This document shows, piece after piece, positions 44,505-53,708 of a stretch of DNA of 64,000 nt. Every line of letters starts with the position of its first letter. Position 1 is the first letter of the stretch. This DNA comes from Roseomonas rosulenta (GTDB lineage Bacteria; Pseudomonadota; Alphaproteobacteria; Acetobacterales; Acetobacteraceae): contig NZ_JACADR010000002.1 in the NCBI RefSeq assembly GCF_016106005.1, positions 1-64,000 of the forward strand. The letters are read 5' to 3'. The notes beneath the pieces are model-generated. The model was not told the DNA's origin. It saw only the letters and a program-made list of their open reading frames with translations, and made no database searches. A program made the position numbers and the translations under genes.

Positions 44505-46978
44505 GCCGCCCCCCGGAAGGCGGGCGTCGCACCTTCGATGCCGACCATCTGCGTCAGCGGCAGCAGCGCGAAATAGCGCCGCGTCACCGCATCCGACAGC
44601 GCGGCAATGCGGTTCGCCATCGCCTCCAGCCGCGGCGGCAGGCCGGCCGCCGCCACCGCCTGGTCCGGCGCGCGGATCACATCGGCCACGATCGCCTCCG
44701 CCTCCGCGAGCAGCAGCGCCGCCTCGCCCGGCAGGGCGGGGTCGTCCTCGCGCGCCACCTCCGACAGGCTGCGGCTGATCGCTTCCAGCTGGAAGGCGAG
44801 CGCGCGCGGATTGGACGGGTCCGCCAGCACCAGGTCGAGCGCCGGCGCCGGCTGCAATATGGTGAGGTAGCGGCTGCGATAGGTGATGACGCTGTCGCAC
44901 AGTTCGAGCATCAGCCGCAGCCCGCCCTCGATGCGCGCCGGCGGCTGGTCGAGCGCGAACTGCACTTCCGAGGCGATCGCCTGTGCGCGCTCCACCCGCC
45001 GCCCGAGGTCGAGGAACAGCCAGGCGCCGCCGCGCACCATGCTCTCCGCCGCAACCCCCGCCACCGCGGTGGCGAAGCGCAGCACCGAGATCATCGCGCG
45101 GCCGATCGTCTCGAGCCCGTCGCCGGCGGCCAGCATCTCGGCCCGCGCGGTGCGCAGCGTGAGCGTGAAGGTCGCATGCATGTCGGCGGTCAACCGGTCG
45201 CGCACCATGGCGGTCAACGCCGCGATGCGTTCCGCCAGCGCCGGCAGCGCGCCGCCTTCGCGCAGCGCCGCGGCGATGATCCCCGGCAGCGCCTGCGCGG
45301 CGGAGGACCCCGCGACCTCCTCCGCGCCGGTGAAGCCGGCCTGGCCCAGGCAGCGCGCAAGTGCTGCGACCTCCGCCTGCTCACGCGGCAGCACCACCCC
45401 GCGCGAGATGCGCGCCTGCGTCGCGCGCACCAGCCGTGCGGCGCGCTCCAGCCGTTCCGTATACCGCCCGAGCCAGAACAGATTGTCCGCGACGCGCGAG
45501 GGCAGCGCGCCGGGCTGCCGGCGGATCGGCAGCGGCGGCAGTTGCAGCGCCGCGGGGCCGATGATGTCGGCCCCTTCATCGGCCAGCACCCAGACATCCT
45601 TCGACAGCCCCTGCACCGGCAGCGCGCCGCCGATCGACGCCGCCTCGCCGATGCGCGCGAGGCCACCCGGCATGACGCGCCACGCCGCGCCGTCGAACAC
45701 GGCGAACATGCGCAGCATCAGCGGGCGCGGCTCCAGCCCCTCGCCAACCACGCAGGGCACGACGGAGGCGACCGGCAGGCGCGTCGCGGCATAGGCGGCG
45801 GGCCGTGCCTCCGCCCCGATGGCATTGGCCCAGGCATCGAGCGGCACGGGGGTGGGTGCGGCGCCATCGGTCGCACCGCGCACCAGCCAGCCGGGCTCGT
45901 TCGCCAGGCGCGCGCGCGCCGCGGCATCGCCGAGCCAGAGCGTCTCGACCGAGGGAAGCAGCAGCGCCTGCCCCAGCAGCCGCGGCGCCAGCGCCTCGAG
46001 GAAGCCGGCCAGCGCCGGCGCCTCGGCCAGTCCAGCCCCCGGCGCGTTCAGGATGCGCACCGCCCCCTGCCGCGCGGCATCGAGCAGCCCCGGCACGCCG
46101 GAGACGCCCGCCTGCGCGCATTCCAGCGGGTCAAGCGCCGCGCCCTCGATGCGCGAGAGCAGCACATCCACCCGCTGCAGGCCCTGCAGCGTCTTGAGGT
46201 ACAGCGCGCCGCCGCGAACGGTCAGGTCGCCGCATTCCACGAGCGCGCAGGAAAGCTCGCGCGAGAGCAGCATGTCCTCGAACCAGCGCGGATGCTGCGT
46301 GCCGCGCGTGAGCAGCGCCACCGCCGGATCGCCGCGCTCGGGCGGGGCAAGGCGCTGCAGCGCATCCTGCCACAGGTCGAAGAAGGGCCGCATGGACCGG
46401 ACCTGCGTGCCGCGGAAGGCTTCCGGCATGACGCGCGCGAGCAGCCGGCGGTTCTCCCGCGCCAGGCCCGGCCCGGCCGGCGCCGTGGTGCGGTCCGCCA
46501 GCACGCGCCAGGCGCCATCGGGGCCGCGCAGCAGGTCCGCCGCGTACAGGTGCAGCATCGGCCGTGCCGGCGCTTCGCCCGCGTGCCGGCACGCGCGCAG
46601 GAAGGCGGGATTGGCGAAGACCACCTCAGGCGGGATCGCGCCCTCGGCCAGCAGGCGCTGCGGGCCATAGAGGTCGGCCAGCAGCGCCTCCAGCAGCGCC
46701 GCGCGCTGCGCGATGCCGGCCTCGAGCTGCGCGAACTCGGCCGCCGGGAGCACCATGGGCAGCGGGTCGCAGCGCCAGGCGGCCTCGCGCTTCGAGCCCG
46801 GCAGCACGCCGGCCATGCCCTCGTCCTCGAAGGCGCGGTCGAGCCGCCGGGCGCGCTCGCCCAGCACCCCCTCGCCCATGCCGCCCAGGATGCCGAGCAG
46901 GGTGCGCCAATGCGGGCGCACGCCGCCCCTGCCATCGACCATCTCGTCGAGCGGCGGGACGGCCTCGGGCTCAGCCAT
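44501..46978 (-). CDS. Circularly permuted ATP-grasp protein fused to an alpha-E domain
   Basis: An 825-residue fusion. Residues ~1-480 form the circularly permuted ATP-grasp domain (GVLPGSKREAAWRCDPLPMVL, HLYAADLLRGPDGAWRVLADR, ENRRLLARVMPEAF, LLTRGTQHPRWFEDMLLSREL). Residues ~500-815 form the all-helical alpha-E domain (RVADNLFWLGRYTERLERAARLVRA, FLDLGRRVERAQAIAS). In many genomes these are two separate genes. ATP-grasp enzymes form amide bonds between carboxylates and amines, and this type is predicted to synthesise a peptide or tag; alpha-E is of unknown function. The ATG at 46978 overlaps the end of the DUF2126 gene by 8 bp. Confidence 0.9.
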   Translation of the reverse strand: MAEPEAVPPLDEMVDGRGGVRPHWRTLLGILGGMGEGVLGERARRLDRAFEDEGMAGVLPGSKREAAWRCDPLPMVLPAAEFAQLEAGIAQRAALLEALLADLYGPQRLLAEGAIPPEVVFANPAFLRACRHAGEAPARPMLHLYAADLLRGPDGAWRVLADRTTAPAGPGLARENRRLLARVMPEAFRGTQVRSMRPFFDLWQDALQRLAPPERGDPAVALLTRGTQHPRWFEDMLLSRELSCALVECGDLTVRGGALYLKTLQGLQRVDVLLSRIEGAALDPLECAQAGVSGVPGLLDAARQGAVRILNAPGAGLAEAPALAGFLEALAPRLLGQALLLPSVETLWLGDAAARARLANEPGWLVRGATDGAAPTPVPLDAWANAIGAEARPAAYAATRLPVASVVPCVVGEGLEPRPLMLRMFAVFDGAAWRVMPGGLARIGEAASIGGALPVQGLSKDVWVLADEGADIIGPAALQLPPLPIRRQPGALPSRVADNLFWLGRYTERLERAARLVRATQARISRGVVLPREQAEVAALARCLGQAGFTGAEEVAGSSAAQALPGIIAAALREGGALPALAERIAALTAMVRDRLTADMHATFTLTLRTARAEMLAAGDGLETIGRAMISVLRFATAVAGVAAESMVRGGAWLFLDLGRRVERAQAIASEVQFALDQPPARIEGGLRLMLELCDSVITYRSRYLTILQPAPALDLVLADPSNPRALAFQLEAISRSLSEVAREDDPALPGEAALLLAEAEAIVADVIRAPDQAVAAAGLPPRLEAMANRIAALSDAVTRRYFALLPLTQMVGIEGATPAFRGAA

Positions 46979-49900
46979 GACGTCGCAGGTCGAGGGTGAA
47001 GGGCAGTTCGAGGCCGGGCGGCGGCTCGGGCGGCGCCAGGCGGCCGGGCGTATGCCCGAAGGGCTGCACGCGGGCACGCCGGCGCGCCTCGGCCTCGTTG
47101 GCATTGACCGGATAGCGGTCGTAGCTCCGCCCGCCCGGATGCGCGACGTGATAGGTCATGCCCCCCAGGCTGCGCCCGTTCCACCGGTCGAAGACATCGA
47201 GCACCAGCGGCGTCTGCGGCCGGATGGTGGGGTGCAGCGACGAAGGCGGGTTCCACGCCTTGAAGCGGATGCCCGCCACGTATTCGCCGGCACGCTCCGT
47301 CGCGCGCAGCGGCACCGCGACGCCATTCACCGCCAGCGCGTGGCGATCCGGCACCCAGTTGGTCACGCGCGCCTGCACGCGCTCCACGCTGCTGTCGACG
47401 TAGCGGGCGGTGCCGCCGGCCACCTGTTCCTCGGCCAGCACGTGCCAGGGCTCGAGCGCGTGGCGCAGTTCGAGGCCGATGTCGCGCACGCTCGCCTCCC
47501 CGATCAGCGGGAAGCGGAAGGCCATGTGCGGGGCGAACCAGTCGGGGTCGATCGGCGCGCCCAGGTTACGCAGCTCGTCGATCGCGTCCTGAAAATCCTG
47601 CCCGCAATAGTGCGGCAGCATGAACTGGTCGTTCAGCCGCGTGCCCCAGCGCACCAGCCGGCGCTCATAGGGGCGCTCCCAGAAGGCGGCGAGGGCCGCG
47701 CGCATCAGCAGCATCTGCACCGCCGACATCTCGGCGTGCGGCGGCATCTCGAAGCCGCGGAACTCCACCAGCCCGCGCCGGCCGCCGCTCGTCGCCGGAT
47801 CGTACATCTTGTCGATGCAGAATTCCGTGCGGTGGGTGTTGCCGGTCATGTCCGCGAGGATGTTGCGGAACAGCCGGTCGGTCATCCAGGGCGGCACCTC
47901 CTGCCAGGCATGCACCTTGGAGAAGGCGATCTCGAGCTCATGGATCGCATCCATGCGCGCCTCGTCGATGCGCGGATGCTGGCTGGTCGGGCCGATGAAC
48001 AGGCCGCTGAACAGGTAGGACAGCGAGGGATGGTTGTGCCAGAAGCCGACCAGCGACTTCAGCAGGTCGGGCCGGCGCAGGAAGGGGCTTTCCGCGACCG
48101 TCTCGCCGCCCATCACGACATGGTTGCCGCCCCCGGTGCCGACATGGCGGCCATCGGTCATGAACTTCTCGGCGGCGAGGCCGACCTGGCGGGCTTCCTC
48201 GTAGAGCGCGACGGTGCGCCCGACCACCTCGTCCCAGCTGCCCGCCGGGTGGATGTTCACCTCGATCACGCCCGGATCCGGCGTGACCGAGAAATGCAGC
48301 AGCCGCGGATCCGACGGCGGCAGGTAGCCTTCCAGCACCACCTTGCGGCCCAGCTCGGCCGCCGTCGCCTCGACCGCCGCCACCATGTCGAGCCAGTCCT
48401 CCGCGGCGAAGAGCGGCGGGAAGAAGACGTGCAGCATCCCCTCCCGCGCCTCGATGGTGAGCGCCGTGCGCACCACGCCGGCGTCGGACTCGCCCACCAC
48501 CGGGATGGGCTGCGGCTGCGGGCGGAAATCCTCGATGCCCGAGGCGGTGCCCTCGCCCGCCAGCGGCGCGCGGAGCGCGCGCTGCACCAGGCTCTCGGGC
48601 ATCTGCTGCGCGCGCAGCGCCCGCTGCGCCATCAGCGCCGAATGGGGCGGCAGGTCGGCGCGCCAGGCGAAGGGGTCGGCCTCGTGCTGCTGCACGCGCG
48701 CCGCATCCTCCGGCGACATCCAGGGCAGCGCGGCGAGCGGCAGGCGCAGCCCGATCGGGCTGTCACCCGGGATGAGGAACAGGTGCTCACCGCGGAAGAA
48801 CCAGCGGCCCGACTGCCAGCGGCGCACGCCGTCCTGCATGACGCGGCGGATCGGCAGCACCGATCCGACCTCGGCCGAGAGGCCCTGGCCGAACACCTGC
48901 GCGAGGCGCTTGCGCTCCAGCGCATCGGCGAGCCTCGCGTCCTCGACCACGACATTGGCGGGCAGGCGCTGTTCCTTCCACAGGTAGTAGTGGATGTCCT
49001 CGTGCGCGCCCTGCACCAGGGCGGGGTCCACCTGCAGGCGCTCGGCCAGCAGCCGGGCGAAGCGCGCCGCGTCCGCTGCGGTGGCGGTGTCACGGTCGTC
49101 GTCGGAGGCGAGCAGCGTGGGGTCGGTCCAGACCGGCTCGCCATCGGCGCGCCAGTGGGAATGGAGCGCCCAGCGCGGCAACTGCTCGCCCGGGTAGTGC
49201 TTGCCCATGTTGGTGGTCAGCGCGGCACCCGGCGACCACAGCTTCACCAGCCGGCGCAGCAGCCGCCCGGCATAGGCGCGCTTGGTGGGTCCCAGCGCAT
49301 CGGTGTTCCATTCCGCGGCGTCGCGGTCGGAGGCGGCGACGAAGGTCGGCTCGCCACCCATGGTCAGGCGCATGCCCAGCGCCTTCAGCTTGCGGTCCAC
49401 CGCCTCGCCGGCGGCGCGGATCGCGTCCCACTGGCCGGGCGCGTAGGGCTTGGTGACGCGCGGCGTCTCGCGGATTCGGCGGACGCTCATCTCGAATCCG
49501 AATTCGGTCTCGACCTTCTCGAGCCCGCCCGAGATCGGCGCCGCGGATTGCGGCTCGGGTGTCGCCGCCAGCGGGATGTGCCCTTCGCCCGTCATCAGGC
49601 CGGAGGTCGCATCGAGGCCGATCCACCCCGCGCCGGGCAGGTAGACCTCGGCCCAGGCATGCAGGTCGGTGAAGTCGCTGGTCGGTCCCTCGGGCCCTTC
49701 GAGCGGCTTCTGGTCGGCCACCAGCTGGATCAGGTAGCCCGAGACGAAGCGGGCCGCGAAGCCGAGCCGGCGCAGCAGCTGCACCAGCAGCCAGGCGCTG
49801 TCCCGGCACGATCCCCTGCCCTGCTCGAGCGTGGTGTCGGGTGACCAGACGCCGGGCTCCATGCGCACGACATAGGCGATGCGCGACTGCACCAGGGCAT

Positions 49901-50345
49901 TCAGCGCCACCAACATGTCGACCGTGCGCTGCTCGGTGCGCGGCACTTCGGCCAGCAGGGCCTCCAGCAGCGGGCCGGAGGGGTCGATCCGGCGGAACGG
50001 TGCCAGTTCCTGCTCGAGCCCCGGATCGTAGGCGAAGGGCCAGGTCTCGGCCTCGGGCTCGAGGAAGAAGTCGAAGGGGTTGATCGTCGCCATGTCGGCA
50101 ACGAGGTCCACGGTCACGTCGAAATGCGTCACGCGCTCGGGAAACACTACGCGGGCCAGGAAATTTCCCTGCGGGTCCTGCTGCCAGTTCAGGAAGTGGG
50201 GCTTGGGTTCGACCTTCAGCGCATAGGAGAGCACAGGCGTCCGGCTGTGCGGCGCCGGTCGCAGTCGGATGGTCTGCGGGCCGAGGCTGGCAGGCCGGGC
50301 ATAGCGGTAGCTGGTGCGGTGCGTCAGCGCGACGTGGATGGACAT
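46971..50345 (-). CDS. Transglutaminase-DUF2126 fusion protein
   Basis: A very large protein of 1124 residues. The N-terminal ~290 residues are a transglutaminase-like domain: MSIHVALTHRTSYRYARPAS, catalytic Cys in GRGSCRDSAWLLVQLLRRLG, His in FTDLHAWAEVYLPGAGW and Asp in GLDATSG. The rest is DUF2126, with GGEPTFVAASDRDAAEWN, HEDIHYYLWKEQRLPANV, DPGVIEVNIHPAGSWDE and GGGNHVVMGG. Parts of DUF2126 resemble COOH-NH2 ligases of the glutamine-synthetase/GCS2 superfamily, which would make it an amide-bond former. First gene of the cluster. I chose ATG 50345, where the transglutaminase domain begins; the open frame continues upstream by chance. Confidence 0.92.
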   Translation of the reverse strand: MSIHVALTHRTSYRYARPASLGPQTIRLRPAPHSRTPVLSYALKVEPKPHFLNWQQDPQGNFLARVVFPERVTHFDVTVDLVADMATINPFDFFLEPEAETWPFAYDPGLEQELAPFRRIDPSGPLLEALLAEVPRTEQRTVDMLVALNALVQSRIAYVVRMEPGVWSPDTTLEQGRGSCRDSAWLLVQLLRRLGFAARFVSGYLIQLVADQKPLEGPEGPTSDFTDLHAWAEVYLPGAGWIGLDATSGLMTGEGHIPLAATPEPQSAAPISGGLEKVETEFGFEMSVRRIRETPRVTKPYAPGQWDAIRAAGEAVDRKLKALGMRLTMGGEPTFVAASDRDAAEWNTDALGPTKRAYAGRLLRRLVKLWSPGAALTTNMGKHYPGEQLPRWALHSHWRADGEPVWTDPTLLASDDDRDTATAADAARFARLLAERLQVDPALVQGAHEDIHYYLWKEQRLPANVVVEDARLADALERKRLAQVFGQGLSAEVGSVLPIRRVMQDGVRRWQSGRWFFRGEHLFLIPGDSPIGLRLPLAALPWMSPEDAARVQQHEADPFAWRADLPPHSALMAQRALRAQQMPESLVQRALRAPLAGEGTASGIEDFRPQPQPIPVVGESDAGVVRTALTIEAREGMLHVFFPPLFAAEDWLDMVAAVEATAAELGRKVVLEGYLPPSDPRLLHFSVTPDPGVIEVNIHPAGSWDEVVGRTVALYEEARQVGLAAEKFMTDGRHVGTGGGNHVVMGGETVAESPFLRRPDLLKSLVGFWHNHPSLSYLFSGLFIGPTSQHPRIDEARMDAIHELEIAFSKVHAWQEVPPWMTDRLFRNILADMTGNTHRTEFCIDKMYDPATSGGRRGLVEFRGFEMPPHAEMSAVQMLLMRAALAAFWERPYERRLVRWGTRLNDQFMLPHYCGQDFQDAIDELRNLGAPIDPDWFAPHMAFRFPLIGEASVRDIGLELRHALEPWHVLAEEQVAGGTARYVDSSVERVQARVTNWVPDRHALAVNGVAVPLRATERAGEYVAGIRFKAWNPPSSLHPTIRPQTPLVLDVFDRWNGRSLGGMTYHVAHPGGRSYDRYPVNANEAEARRRARVQPFGHTPGRLAPPEPPPGLELPFTLDLRRHG

Positions 50346-50432
50346 GTCCGGGCCTGGATCGGTTGGGTCCGTTTCACACGGATGCGACAGGCGATGCAAT
50401 CCGCGGTCCAACCGAGCGCCCGTCGTCCGGTC

Positions 50433-50446
50433 TTGCGCTGCGTCAA
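50433..50446. promoter_or_regulatory. Weak FNR/CRP-family-like dyad
   Basis: TTGCG-CTGC-GTCAA lies 56 bp before the ferric-reductase-like gene in the 156-bp divergent gap. It keeps the outer TTG...CAA of FNR/NnrR-type sites and the GTCAA half seen at 27593-27597, matching TTGAT-N4-ATCAA at 7 of 10 positions. Confidence 0.25.
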
Positions 50447-50501
50447 GACTTCGGCCGCGGCGATCGCCTAGGCAGGCGGGACAGGATCGAAAGGACCAGG
50501 C

Positions 50502-51851
50502 ATGCCGGCTGCCCTGCTTCTGGCCGCATATGCGGTGCTGGTCATCCTGCCCGTGGCCCTCGGCTGGGCGCGCGTCGGGCCGGCGCGGCCCTGGATGGAC
50601 GAGCTGTCCTCCGCCCTCGCCATGGCGGGCTTCGCCGCGCTGCTGCTGGAATTCCTGCTCTCGGGCCGCTTTAGTGCCATCAGCGGGGGCATCGGCATCG
50701 ACCGGACCATGCGCTGGCACCAGGCCTTCGCCCGGGTGCTGACGGTGGCGCTGCTGGCCCACCCCTTTCTGTACGACTACGCCGCCTTCCGCTTCGCCCC
50801 GCCGATCCCGGCGCAGGACCTGGCGGCGGCGGACCCGGCGCGCGCGGCGGTGCTCGGCCTCACCGGCGGGTCCGCCGCGACGGGGTGGATCGCCTGGCTG
50901 ATGCTGTTCTGCCTCACCGGCCTCGCGATCTTCCGACGCGCCACGCCCTATACCTACGAGGGCTGGCGGGTGATGCACGGGCTGACGGCGGCTGCGGTTG
51001 CCCTCACCGGGCTGCTCCATGCGCTGGAGGCCGGGCGCTACAGCGCCGACGCTCCGCTCGCCGCCTATTGGGGCGTGCTGACGGCGGTGGCGCTGTTCAC
51101 GCTGGTCGAGGTCTACATCCTCCGCCCGCGCCGGCTCGCCCGCCGCCCCTGGCGCATCGCCGCCGTCACGCCCGCGGCCGAGCGCAGCTGGGAGGTGACG
51201 CTGACCCCCGCCGGCCATGACGGGCTTGCCTTCACGCCCGGGCAATTCGCCTGGCTGCGCCTCGCCTGCTCGCCGCATGCGGTGCGGGAGCATCCCTTCT
51301 CGATCGCCTCCGCCCCCGGCGAGCCGGAAGGCCGGCTGCGCTTCCTGATCAAGGAGGCCGGCGACTTCACCAGCACCATCGGCAGCCTGCCCGTGGGCGC
51401 CCCGGCCTATGTCGACGGCCCGCACGGCGTGCTGGTCACCGAGGGGCGCGCCGCGCCCGGCATCGCCATGCTGGCGGGCGGGATCGGCCTCGCGCCGATG
51501 CTCTCCATGCTGCGCGCCGCGCGGACGGCGCGGGACAGCCGGCCGATGCTGCTGCTCTACGGCAACCGCCATGCCGGGCAGATCCTGGCCCGCGAGGAAC
51601 TGGCGGAGCTGGCGCGCGCCCTGCCGCTCGAGGTGGTGCATGTGCTGAGCGAACCGCCCCCCGGCTGGGCGGGTGCCACGGGGATGCTCTCGCGCGACCT
51701 GGTCCGCGCGCGCTGTGCCGAAGCCGCCAGGGCCGGCTGGATCTTCGTCCTGTGCGGCCCGCCCGCCATGCTGCGCGAGGCGCGGGTGGGCCTCGCCGCG
51801 CTCGGCGTCCCGGGCTCGCGCATCCTCGAGGAACGCTTCGTCTACGATTGA
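50502..51851 (+). CDS. Ferric reductase-like transmembrane flavocytochrome (FAD/NAD(P)H oxidoreductase)
   Basis: A 449-residue fusion of a six-helix heme b membrane domain with a ferredoxin-NADP reductase module. Candidate bis-His heme ligands are in MRWHQAF, LLAHPFLYDY, RVMHGLTAAA and TGLLHALEAG. The cytosolic half begins near residue 215 (RPWRIAAVTPAAERSWEVTL), binds FAD through EHPFSIASAPG, and NAD(P)H through LAGGIGLAPMLSML and FVLCGPPAMLRE. It should move electrons from NAD(P)H across the inner membrane, to ferric iron or a periplasmic acceptor. It stands alone, 54 bp before the aminoacylase gene. Confidence 0.9.
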   Translation: MPAALLLAAYAVLVILPVALGWARVGPARPWMDELSSALAMAGFAALLLEFLLSGRFSAISGGIGIDRTMRWHQAFARVLTVALLAHPFLYDYAAFRFAPPIPAQDLAAADPARAAVLGLTGGSAATGWIAWLMLFCLTGLAIFRRATPYTYEGWRVMHGLTAAAVALTGLLHALEAGRYSADAPLAAYWGVLTAVALFTLVEVYILRPRRLARRPWRIAAVTPAAERSWEVTLTPAGHDGLAFTPGQFAWLRLACSPHAVREHPFSIASAPGEPEGRLRFLIKEAGDFTSTIGSLPVGAPAYVDGPHGVLVTEGRAAPGIAMLAGGIGLAPMLSMLRAARTARDSRPMLLLYGNRHAGQILAREELAELARALPLEVVHVLSEPPPGWAGATGMLSRDLVRARCAEAARAGWIFVLCGPPAMLREARVGLAALGVPGSRILEERFVYD

Positions 51852-51876
51852 GCCCCCGCCCCGCTGCGCCTAGGCT
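51848..51876 (+). promoter_or_regulatory. Candidate sigma-70 promoter for the D-aminoacylase-type gene
   Basis: TTGAGC, 17 bp, TAGGCT: each hexamer agrees with the standard one at 4 of 6 and 3 of 6 positions and the spacing is ideal. The -10 is 30 bp before the ATG. The -35 overlaps the stop codon of the preceding gene. Confidence 0.4.
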
Positions 51877-51905
51877 GCCCGCGAACGGGACAGGAAGCGC
51901 AGGCC

Positions 51906-53624
51906 ATGGCCGATCTGGTGATCCGCGGCGGGACGGTGGTGGACGGCACGGGAAGCGCGCCCATCGAGGCCGATATTGCCATCGAGGGCGGCCGCATCAC
52001 GCAGGTCGGCCGCGTGGCCGAGCGCGGGCGCGAGGAGATCGACGCGCGCGGCCACCTGGTCACCCCCGGCTTCGTCGATATCCACACCCATTACGACGGC
52101 CAGGCGGTGTGGGATTCGCACCTCGCCCCTTCGGCCTGGCATGGCGTGACCACGGCGGTGATGGGCAATTGCGGCGTCGGCTTCGCCCCCTGCCGCGCGG
52201 CCGACCGCGACAAGCTGATCGAACTTATGGAGGGCGTGGAGGACATCCCCGGCCCCATCCTGCACGAGGGCCTCGACTGGCGCTGGGAGAGCTTCCCCGA
52301 ATACCTCGATGCGCTGGACGCCAGGCCGCGCGACATCGACATCTGCGCCCTGCTGCCGCATGGCGCGCTGCGCGTGCATGTGATGGGCGAACGCGGCCTG
52401 GCGCTCGAGAACGCCAACCAGGCCGATATCGCACGGATGCGTGAGATCACCGCGGAAGCCGTGCGCGCCGGCGCGTTTGGCGTCTCCACCTCGCGCACCA
52501 TCAGCCACAAGACCCTGAAGGGCGACCCCACGCCCACGCTTCGTGCCCAGGAGGAAGAACTCCACGGCCTGGCGCTCGGCCTGCGCGACGGCGGCGGCGG
52601 GCTGCTGGAACTGGTGTCGGACTGGAACACGCCCGACCCCGCCACCGAATTCGCCATCGTGCGCCGCGTGGTCGAGGCGACCGGGCAGCCGGTGGTCTTC
52701 TCGCTCACCGCGCGCCACGACCGGACCGAGGCATGGAAGGAACTGCTCGCCCTGTCCGACGATGCGGCGGCGCGCGGCCTGCCGATCCGACCGGTGTTCC
52801 CGCCGCGGCCGATCGGCATCCTGCTCGGGCTGAACGGCAGCCAGAATCCCTTCGCCGGCTGCGCGTCGTACAAGGAGATCGCGCACCTGCCCGCGCCGGC
52901 GCGCGCCGCGGCCATGCGCGACCCGGCGCTGCGCGCGCGCATCCTCTCGGAGGACCGCATCAGCGGATCGACCTTCCCGCTCATCACGCGCCTCGGCTTC
53001 GAGCGCATGTTCCCCTTCGGCGATCCGCCGGACTACGCCCCGCCGCGCGACGCCTCGATCGCCGCCATGGCCGCGCGCGAGGGCCGGACCGCCGAGGAGG
53101 TCGCCTATGACCTGCTGGTCGCCGATGACGGCGCGGGCTTCATCTTCGCCCCGCTCACCAACTTCGCCGACTACACGCTCGCGGCCAGCGCCGAGTGCCT
53201 GCGCCACCCCAATGCCATCGCCGGCCTGTCGGATGGCGGGGCGCATGTGGGCTTCATCTCGGACGGGTCCTTCCCGACCTTCCTGCTCGCCTACTGGGCG
53301 CGCGACGGGAAGGAGGCCGTATTCCCGGTGCAGGAGATCGTCCGCCGCCTGACCTCCGACACCGCGCGCGCGGCGGGGCTGCACGACCGCGGCGTGCTGC
53401 GCCCGGGGCTGCGCGCCGATGTGAACGTGATCGACCTGACGGCGCTGGCGCTCGAGGCGCCGCGGATGGTCGCCGACCTGCCCGCCGGCGGGCGGCGGCT
53501 GCTGCAGCGTGCGCGCGGCTATGCCGCGACGGTGGTGGCCGGCGCCGTCACCTATCGCGACGGCGTGGCCACCGGTGCCCTGCCCGGCCGCCTGGTGCGC
53601 GCCGGACGGCACGCCGCGCTGTGA
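51906..53624 (+). CDS. N-acyl-D-amino-acid deacylase-type amidohydrolase
   Basis: A 572-residue amidohydrolase of the D-aminoacylase/dihydroorotase-like group. His60 and His62 lie in DIHTHYDGQAVWD, and WHGVTTAVMGNCGVGFAPCR is the diagnostic GNCG segment of D-aminoacylases. A later ISDGSF region with GLSDGGAHVG supplies the metal-binding Asp. Products of this reaction are free D-amino acids, which the D-amino-acid dehydrogenase encoded 5 kb away could oxidise. The family also contains N-acyl-urea and hydantoin-like hydrolases, so the exact amide is uncertain. Confidence 0.85.
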   Translation: MADLVIRGGTVVDGTGSAPIEADIAIEGGRITQVGRVAERGREEIDARGHLVTPGFVDIHTHYDGQAVWDSHLAPSAWHGVTTAVMGNCGVGFAPCRAADRDKLIELMEGVEDIPGPILHEGLDWRWESFPEYLDALDARPRDIDICALLPHGALRVHVMGERGLALENANQADIARMREITAEAVRAGAFGVSTSRTISHKTLKGDPTPTLRAQEEELHGLALGLRDGGGGLLELVSDWNTPDPATEFAIVRRVVEATGQPVVFSLTARHDRTEAWKELLALSDDAAARGLPIRPVFPPRPIGILLGLNGSQNPFAGCASYKEIAHLPAPARAAAMRDPALRARILSEDRISGSTFPLITRLGFERMFPFGDPPDYAPPRDASIAAMAAREGRTAEEVAYDLLVADDGAGFIFAPLTNFADYTLAASAECLRHPNAIAGLSDGGAHVGFISDGSFPTFLLAYWARDGKEAVFPVQEIVRRLTSDTARAAGLHDRGVLRPGLRADVNVIDLTALALEAPRMVADLPAGGRRLLQRARGYAATVVAGAVTYRDGVATGALPGRLVRAGRHAAL

Positions 53625-53658
53625 TGCAGGCCACGGACAGGCCGCACAGGCGCGCCGC

Positions 53659-53694
53659 AGGCTAGCCCCGCCGTCCCCATCAAGGGGCGGCGGG
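53659..53694. promoter_or_regulatory. AGGCTAGCCC element and hairpin before the small secreted-protein gene
   Basis: A copy of the 10-mer AGGCTAGCCC (53659-53668), also found twice at 54.9 kb, runs into an imperfect hairpin: CCCGCC pairs with GGCGGG and CCCC with GGGG around the loop ATCAA (53667-53694). It may terminate the aminoacylase transcript; the TAGCCC could also serve as a -10 element for the next gene. Confidence 0.3.
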
Positions 53695-53708
53695 AGCAGG
53701 AGGCGCCC

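Noticed and set aside
46713-49844. A 1043-codon open frame on the plus strand
   Set aside because: It lies entirely antisense to the DUF2126 and ATP-grasp genes, is rich in Arg/His/Gln/Gly as expected for a GC-rich shadow, and has no recognisable domain.
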